A stretch of 64,000 nt of DNA, taken from NCBI RefSeq assembly GCF_900110955.1, contig NZ_FOFR01000022.1:81570-145569 (forward strand), in the 5' to 3' direction. The stretch comes from Lentzea xinjiangensis. Lineage in GTDB: Bacteria > Actinomycetota > Actinomycetes > Mycobacteriales > Pseudonocardiaceae. Shown in pieces: positions 59,620-64,000 of this stretch (positions are counted from its first letter, which is position 1; each line of letters begins with the position of its first letter). The position numbers and the translations under genes are program-made. The notes beneath the pieces were generated by a model. That model saw only the letters and a list, made by a program, of their open reading frames with translations. It was not told the DNA's origin and did no database searches.

Positions 59620-59634
59620 ACGTACGCCGTACGT
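59620..59634. promoter_or_regulatory. 15-bp perfect palindrome ACGTACG-C-CGTACGT, TetR operator
   Basis: Located in the spacer between the SnoaL-like gene and the divergent TetR gene, adjoining the former's ribosome site. A site there would block both promoters. Confidence 0.65.
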
Positions 59635-59671
59635 CGCAGGGAAGCTACTCCACGTCGTATGGTCTCCGCCA

Positions 59672-60316
59672 GTGTCCTCCTCACGTGAACCGCTGACCCG
59701 CGCCCGCATCGTGGATGCGGCGGTGCGGCTGATCGAGCGCGAGGGCGTGGAGGCGGTCTCGATGCGGCGGCTGGCCGCGGAGCTGGGCGCGGGCACGATG
59801 TCGCTCTACAACCACGTGCCGAACAAGGCGGTGCTGGTGGACCTCGCGGCCGAGCGGATCATGGCCGACGCGCGGCCGTACCAGGTGGAGAGCGACGACT
59901 GGCGCGATCACTTCAGGGCGCACGCCCGCGCGGTGCGGGAACTGGCGCGGCGGCACCCCCGGGCGTTCGTGCTGCTCGCGACGCGGAGGCTGAGCAGCGA
60001 GGCGGGGTTCCGGACGATCGAGGCCGCGCTGCTGAACTTCGACCGCGCCGGCTTCCGCGGCGAGATCGCCGTCGGGATGATGCGCGCGATGGTGTCCTAC
60101 CTGCTCGGGACGTTGATGCGGGAGGTCGCCACCTCTCCCGAGCTCGGCGGGATCGCGTTGTCGCCCTTCGAGGACGTCGACATGTCGGCGTTCCCGCTGT
60201 CCGCCGAGGTGATCGGCGAGCTGGGCGAGTACGACCACGACCGTGAGTTCGAGTTCGGGCTCGAACTCATGATCGCGGCGCTGGAGCGGTACCGGGAGGG
60301 CGGGCCCGGTCCCTAG
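59672..60316 (+). CDS. TetR family regulator with TetR_C_1-like domain
   Basis: A 214-residue repressor, GTG at 59672. DNA-binding part: TRARIVDAAVRLIEREGVEA with recognition helix LGAGTMSLYNHVPNKAVLV, typical of the TetR/TetR_C group. The ligand domain has an acidic C-terminus (EYDHDREFEFGLELMIAAL). Its TAG shares the CTAG with the convergent acyl-CoA dehydrogenase gene. Confidence 0.92.
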   Translation: MSSSREPLTRARIVDAAVRLIEREGVEAVSMRRLAAELGAGTMSLYNHVPNKAVLVDLAAERIMADARPYQVESDDWRDHFRAHARAVRELARRHPRAFVLLATRRLSSEAGFRTIEAALLNFDRAGFRGEIAVGMMRAMVSYLLGTLMREVATSPELGGIALSPFEDVDMSAFPLSAEVIGELGEYDHDREFEFGLELMIAALERYREGGPGP

Positions 60317-61995
60317 GGACGCATCTCGTACTTGCCGGAGAGCGCGACGACCTGCTGCCAGACGGCGTCGAAGCGGTCCTGGTCGGCGTGCGGCTTGCGG
60401 ATCTGGCCCAGGGCCCACCGCTGCTGCGCCTCGGTGCTGCTCGCCTTGCCGTGCAACGCGGTCGCGTAGCCGGCGAAGTCGCGGACCAGCACGTCGAAGA
60501 TCTGGTCGAGGACCCGCTCGTCGAGCTTGGTGATCTTGGCTTGCTCGAGCACCAGCTGGCCGTAGACCACCAGGGTGAAGAGGTGGCCGAGGGTGAGCAG
60601 GAAGTCGAGGTCCCGCTGCTGAGCCTCGTCGGGGGCGGCGGTGGTGAGCAGGGTCTTGAGGGCCTTGGCCTGCTCGTGGAACAACCCCACGTTGGGCAGG
60701 TGGGAGTGCTCGGCGTAGATCGGCTCCCAGTCGTGGAACTGGATCTTGCCGAGCCCGCGCGCGGGACCCTGGCGCCAGAAGAAGTCGTCGTCCACCGGGT
60801 CGTGGCGGGTCGGGACCTCGTCGTAGGCCTTGGGGTTGAAGAGGTAGTTCGGCATGAACTTCAGCACCAGGGCCAGGTTCACGTGCACGGTGCCTTCGAG
60901 CTTGGGCAGCGCGCGGATGTCGGCCGTGGCGCGGGTGAAGTAGGTGTCCTTCTCGAAGCCCTTGGCGGCGATGACGTCCCAGAGCAGGTCGATGACGTGC
61001 TCGCCCTCGCTCGTCACCTTCATCTTGGTGATCGGGTTGAAGAGGAGGTAGCGGCGGTCGTTCTCGCCGGCGGACCGGAAGTAGTCGACCGAGCGGTCCG
61101 CGAAGAGCTTCATCGCGACGAGGCGCGCGTACGCGTCGACGAAGTTCTGGCGCACGTGCGGGAAGTCCGTGACCGGGTTGCCGTAGAGGATCCGGTTGTG
61201 GGCGTGGGTGATCGCCTCGTAGAAGGAGTGCTCGCAGATGCCGATGCTGGCCGTGCAGAGGTTGAACTTGCCGACGTTGACGGTGTTCAGCGCGGCGGAG
61301 AAGGCGTCGGGACCGCGGTGCAGGATGTCGGCGTCGGTCAGCGGGTAGTCCTCCAGGCGGAACTCGCTGACGAACATCTGGTTGTCGACGACGTTCTGCA
61401 CGAGCTTGAAGCACTCGTGCCGGCTGTCGACGGCGAAGAAGACGTAGTCGTCGCCCTCCCTGCCGAAGACGCTGACCATGCCGGCGACGTTGCCGTTGCC
61501 GATGTAGTACTTGCCGCCGTTGGCCTTGTAGCCGTTCTCGGTCCTGGTGAGGACCATGTCGGTGCTGTAGACGTCGGCGCCGTGCTCCTTCTCGGAGAGG
61601 CCGAACGCGAACACCGCGCCGCTGTCGAGCAGGGCGGCAGCCTTCTGCTTGGCCTCGGCGTTCCCGCTCATCCAGATCGGGCCGAGCCCGAGGACCGTGA
61701 CCTGCCAGGCGTACCAGTACTGCAGACCGTAGAAGCCGAGCACCTCGCTGAACGCGGCGTTGCGGGCGGCGTCCCAGCGCTTCGTGCCGTCGACGCCCTT
61801 CGGCGTGCAGAAGGTGGCGAACAGCTTCTCCCGCTTCACGAAGTCGAGGAACTCCGAGTACCAGACCCTGTCCTGCGCGTCGGCGATGAGCCGGCGCTTG
61901 CCGCGCGCCTCGAACCAGTCGATCGTCGCCCTGAGCAGGCGGCGGGACTCGTCGTCGAGGTGGGCGGGGTCGTAGTGGTTCGGGTCGAGCAGCAC
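60313..61995 (-). CDS. Acyl-CoA dehydrogenase family protein
   Basis: A 560-residue flavoenzyme. GTG at 61995 follows AGGAGG. The middle domain includes FGLSEKEHGADVYSTDMVL and GGKYYIGNGNVAGMVSVFG; the C-terminal domain carries HAHNRILYGNPVTDFPHVR. It is longer than the 380-residue classic type because of a C-terminal helical extension, as in the long-chain-like or AidB-like groups. It should oxidise acyl-CoA thioesters in fatty acid breakdown. A TetR gene converges on it. Confidence 0.88.
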   Translation of the reverse strand: MLLDPNHYDPAHLDDESRRLLRATIDWFEARGKRRLIADAQDRVWYSEFLDFVKREKLFATFCTPKGVDGTKRWDAARNAAFSEVLGFYGLQYWYAWQVTVLGLGPIWMSGNAEAKQKAAALLDSGAVFAFGLSEKEHGADVYSTDMVLTRTENGYKANGGKYYIGNGNVAGMVSVFGREGDDYVFFAVDSRHECFKLVQNVVDNQMFVSEFRLEDYPLTDADILHRGPDAFSAALNTVNVGKFNLCTASIGICEHSFYEAITHAHNRILYGNPVTDFPHVRQNFVDAYARLVAMKLFADRSVDYFRSAGENDRRYLLFNPITKMKVTSEGEHVIDLLWDVIAAKGFEKDTYFTRATADIRALPKLEGTVHVNLALVLKFMPNYLFNPKAYDEVPTRHDPVDDDFFWRQGPARGLGKIQFHDWEPIYAEHSHLPNVGLFHEQAKALKTLLTTAAPDEAQQRDLDFLLTLGHLFTLVVYGQLVLEQAKITKLDERVLDQIFDVLVRDFAGYATALHGKASSTEAQQRWALGQIRKPHADQDRFDAVWQQVVALSGKYEMRP

Positions 61996-62135
61996 AGGCG
62001 CCTCCTTCGTCTCCGATCGGACGCTACCAGTGAGTAACTTGCCGGTCTACGTGGGGTTTCCCGTTCAGCCCGAAAGTGTCGGACCCCCGGCGTAACGTGC
62101 TCCGCATCACATTCGAGGTGGGGGGTTGCGTTGCG

Positions 62136-63215
62136 ATGAGAGTGGTGTTGGCGATCGGCACGCGCAAGGGGTTGTGGCTCGCCCGCAGCGAGGACCGGGT
62201 CAGGTGGGAGCTCGACGGACCGCACCACGCGATGCAGGAGGTGTACGCGGTCGCGTTCGACACCCGAGGCCCGCTGAGGCTGCTCGCGGGCGTGTCCTCG
62301 CCGCACTTCGGCCCCGGCGTGTCCCTTTCCGACGACCTGGGCGTGACCTGGGAGGAGTCGGCGACACCGCCGATCGCGTTCCCGGTCGAGGACGCCGCCC
62401 TGGAGCGCGTCTGGCAGCTCCAACCGGCCCCGGCCTCCCAGCCGGGCGTCGTCTGGGCGGGCACCCAGCCGTCGGCGTTGTTCAAGTCGACCGACGGCGG
62501 CCGTTCGTTCGAGTTCGTCGAGGGGCTGTGGAACCACCCGCACCGCCCGGAGTGGGACGCGGGCTTCGGCGGCCAGGCCGTCCACACGATCGTGCCGGAC
62601 CCGGTCGACCCGGACCGCGTGCTGGTGGCGATGTCGACCGGCGGCGTCTACCGCACCACCGACGGGGGCAAGTCCTGGGAGGCCCGCAACAAGGGCATCA
62701 AGGCCTACTTCTTCCCAGACCCGTGGCCCGAGTTCGGCCAGTGCGTGCACAAGGTGGCGCAGCACCCGGCTGCGCCGAGCCGCTTCTACGCCCAGAACCA
62801 CCACGGCGTGTACCGCAGCGACGACGGCGGCGACAGCTGGCGGTCGATCGCCTCCGGCCTGCCGACCGACTTCGGCTTCGCGATGGTCGTCCACCCCCAC
62901 GACCCGGACACGATCTTCACCTTCCCGATCGAGTCCGACGGCAACCGCTTCCCGCCGGAGGGCAGGTGCCGCGTGTACCGCTCCCGCGACGCCGGCGAGA
63001 CCTGGGAAGCCCTGACCACCGGCCTGCCCGACAGCTTCTGGACCGCCGTGATGCGCGACGCGATGTGCGCCGACGACGCCGAGGTCCCCGGCGTCTACTT
63101 CGGCTCCCGCTCGGGCGAGGTCTACGCGAGCCCGGACGAGGGCGAGACCTGGCACCGGGTGGCCGCCCACCTGCCCGACGTGATGTCGGTCCGAGCGGCG
63201 GTGCTGCCCACGTGA
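62136..63215 (+). CDS. BNR-repeat (sialidase-like propeller) protein
   Basis: A 359-residue beta-propeller. BNR/Asp-box repeats are SDDLGVTWEE, STDGGRSFEF, TTDGGKSWEA, SDDGGDSWRS, SRDAGETWEA and SPDEGETWHR, six in order. No catalytic Asp/Tyr set of true sialidases can be confirmed, so exo-sialidase activity is doubtful. No signal peptide is seen with the ATG at 62136 (N-terminus RVVLAIGTRKGLWLARS), so it is probably cytosolic. Paired with the MoaD-like gene 31 bases downstream, a conserved pairing in actinobacteria by memory. Confidence 0.85.
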   Translation: MRVVLAIGTRKGLWLARSEDRVRWELDGPHHAMQEVYAVAFDTRGPLRLLAGVSSPHFGPGVSLSDDLGVTWEESATPPIAFPVEDAALERVWQLQPAPASQPGVVWAGTQPSALFKSTDGGRSFEFVEGLWNHPHRPEWDAGFGGQAVHTIVPDPVDPDRVLVAMSTGGVYRTTDGGKSWEARNKGIKAYFFPDPWPEFGQCVHKVAQHPAAPSRFYAQNHHGVYRSDDGGDSWRSIASGLPTDFGFAMVVHPHDPDTIFTFPIESDGNRFPPEGRCRVYRSRDAGETWEALTTGLPDSFWTAVMRDAMCADDAEVPGVYFGSRSGEVYASPDEGETWHRVAAHLPDVMSVRAAVLPT

Positions 63216-63246
63216 CCGCCACCCGTCGCACCCCGGCGGTGCACCC

Positions 63247-63531
63247 GTGAAGGTCACCGTCCTGATCCCGGGCGTGCTCCGCACAGCGACCGGCGGCGCC
63301 TCCCACGTGGACGTCGACGTCCCCGAGCCCGCCACCCTGGGAGCCGCCCTCGACGTCCTCGCCGGCACCTACCCCGGCCTGGACCGCCGCCTGCGCGACG
63401 AACGCGCCACCCTGCGCCGCTACGTCAACTTCTACGTCAACGGCGAGGAGTGCCGCCGCCTCGGCGGCCCGGCCACCCCGCTCCCGGCGGGCGCCGAGAT
63501 CCAGATCCTGCCCTCGGTGGCGGGCGGCTGA
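63247..63531 (+). CDS. MoaD/ThiS-family ubiquitin-like sulfur carrier
   Basis: A 94-residue protein, GTG at 63247, ending in Gly-Gly (PSVAGG). It resembles CysO at 22161 (IP-VLRT-TGG near the start, YVNFYVNGEECRRLGG in the core). The C-terminal glycine should be adenylated and thiocarboxylated by a MoeB-like enzyme elsewhere. Its partner is not a cysteine synthase but the BNR-repeat protein, so its role differs or is unknown. Confidence 0.88.
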   Translation: MKVTVLIPGVLRTATGGASHVDVDVPEPATLGAALDVLAGTYPGLDRRLRDERATLRRYVNFYVNGEECRRLGGPATPLPAGAEIQILPSVAGG

Positions 63532-63540
63532 CGGCCGGGC

Positions 63541-63574
63541 CGCGGTGCGCCGCGGGGGATCGCGGCGCACCGCG
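63541..63574 (+). terminator. 14-bp perfect hairpin after the MoaD-like gene
   Basis: CGCGGTGCGCCGCG (63541-63554) and CGCGGCGCACCGCG (63561-63574) with a six-base loop, ten bases after the stop. No U-tract. Confidence 0.75.
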
Positions 63575-63706
63575 TGACCAGTGGAGATGGGCGGGTGCTG
63601 CCGGTTCTGGCTGGGGGCGGCTCCACGACCCGCCACCGCTCGCCCCTTCCGCCCAAGCCGCCCGCCTTCTGGACACCCTCGGCTCCGAGGCCTGACTCGC
63701 AGCCCG

Positions 63707-63756
63707 CCTGTACGTCGGCTGCCCCGCGCATCGGCTGTCCTGTACGTCGGCTGCCC
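63707..63756. repeat. Two copies of an 18-bp direct repeat
   Basis: CCTGTACGTCGGCTGCCC at 63707-63724 and 63739-63756, spacing 32 bases, just before the minisatellite. The stretch 63575-64000 has no credible gene. Confidence 0.7.
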
Positions 63757-63780
63757 TGCACGTCTCCCCATGCCGTGCCG

Positions 63781-63908
63781 ACTCCAGCCATCGCCGAGTC
63801 CAGCCATCGCCGACTCCAGCCATCGCCGACTCCAGCCATCGCCGACTCCAGCCATCGCCGACTCCAGCCATCGCCGACTCCAGCCATCGCCGACTCCAGC
63901 CGCCGCCG
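63781..63908. repeat. 16-bp minisatellite, eight copies
   Basis: The unit ACTCCAGCCATCGCCG repeats eight times in register from 63781, with two variant copies (63797 and 63893) and a partial ninth at 63909. Because 16 is not a multiple of three, each unit changes frame, so open frames through it (minus strand) are probably accidental. Copy number should vary between strains. Confidence 0.9.
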
Positions 63909-64000
63909 ACTCCGTGCGCCACTGCTCCGCCCGCCGCCGGTCCTGTCTGCCCACATCGCATGGCTTCCCGGGCCGCCCCGATCTACCGCCCCCGCCCGGC

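Noticed and set aside
62136..63215. True exo-alpha-sialidase
   Set aside because: Asp-box repeats are present, but the catalytic residues of sialidases and a signal peptide are not evident.
63781..63908. CRISPR array
   Set aside because: The 16-bp units are contiguous without unique spacers, so it is a minisatellite.
63432..63961. Minus-strand repeat protein encoded by the minisatellite
   Set aside because: All three minus frames are open through the 16-bp repeat, and no start or ribosome site is convincing; coding is unlikely.

Overview
The window is about 70% GC. It shows frequent GTG starts, four-base ATGA/GTGA stop-start overlaps, long antisense shadow frames, and actinobacterial gene sets such as mec-cysO-cysM, clpS-DUF2017, murT-gatD, exosortase P with choice-of-anchor P proteins, and LytR-CpsA-Psr. 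This points to a chromosomal segment of a filamentous actinomycete, most likely of the Pseudonocardiaceae (Saccharothrix/Lentzea/Amycolatopsis-like). The family-level placement is inference. I see no rRNA, CRISPR array, prophage or large insertion sequence. The segment is mostly core and house-keeping in character, with small accessory islands.

Layout. 1-10.1 kb: a partial phosphotransferase, a DUF305 lipoprotein, cytochrome oxidase subunit I (ctaD), serB, a PTH2-type peptidyl-tRNA hydrolase, a phospholipase D-like enzyme, a tandem pair of glyoxalase-fold paralogues, a DinG-type helicase and a decayed TIGR04222-like gene. 10.2-16.7 kb: a nucleotidyltransferase and bioY, then the most distinctive locus of the window. 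There an exosortase (xrtP) is translationally coupled to a membrane glycosyltransferase. They face a choice-of-anchor P surface protein, a tiny protein that is almost entirely an LAxTG-like sorting tail, a UDP-GlcNAc 2-epimerase and a second, anchorless secreted protein. 16.7-29.9 kb: NAD salvage (pncB-pncA), the clpS operon, an ArsR/SRPBCC pair, the CysO-dependent cysteine pathway, a rhomboid-murI-MBL-OsmC run, rph-rdgB, an SMR pump and peroxiredoxin bcp. 29.9-43.7 kb: a MITE-like element, an LLM oxidoreductase, a serine hydrolase, a flavoprotein, a DedA protein, an unusual tRNA, several TetR-linked catabolic genes (alcohol dehydrogenase, Baeyer-Villiger-type monooxygenase, esterase) and the gatD-murT peptidoglycan amidation pair. 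43.8-55.3 kb: an LCP-family wall ligase with a repeat-rich N-terminus, a fused alpha-beta glycyl-tRNA synthetase, a secreted S33 peptidase, a MerR regulator, a subtilisin-like protease and an orphan sugar-binding lipoprotein. 55.5-64 kb: a cold-shock protein, a glutamate-type ABC transporter without an ATPase coupled to an L-asparaginase, a TetR/acyl-CoA dehydrogenase region, a BNR-repeat protein paired with a second CysO-like carrier, and a 16-bp minisatellite.

How genes work together. The cell-envelope theme is strong: exosortase system, murI, murT/gatD, LCP ligase, rhomboid and several lipoproteins and exoproteases. The sulfur-carrier theme appears twice (22.1 kb and 63.2 kb). Several regulator/target pairs have legible palindromic operators: ArsR at 21627-21654, TetR at 40452-40464 and 59620-59634, and MerR at 51146-51164. 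Convergent neighbours repeatedly share stop-codon regions, with overlaps of exactly 4 nt (CTAG) or 17 nt. All family assignments come from reading the sequence and from memory of the families. No database search was run.
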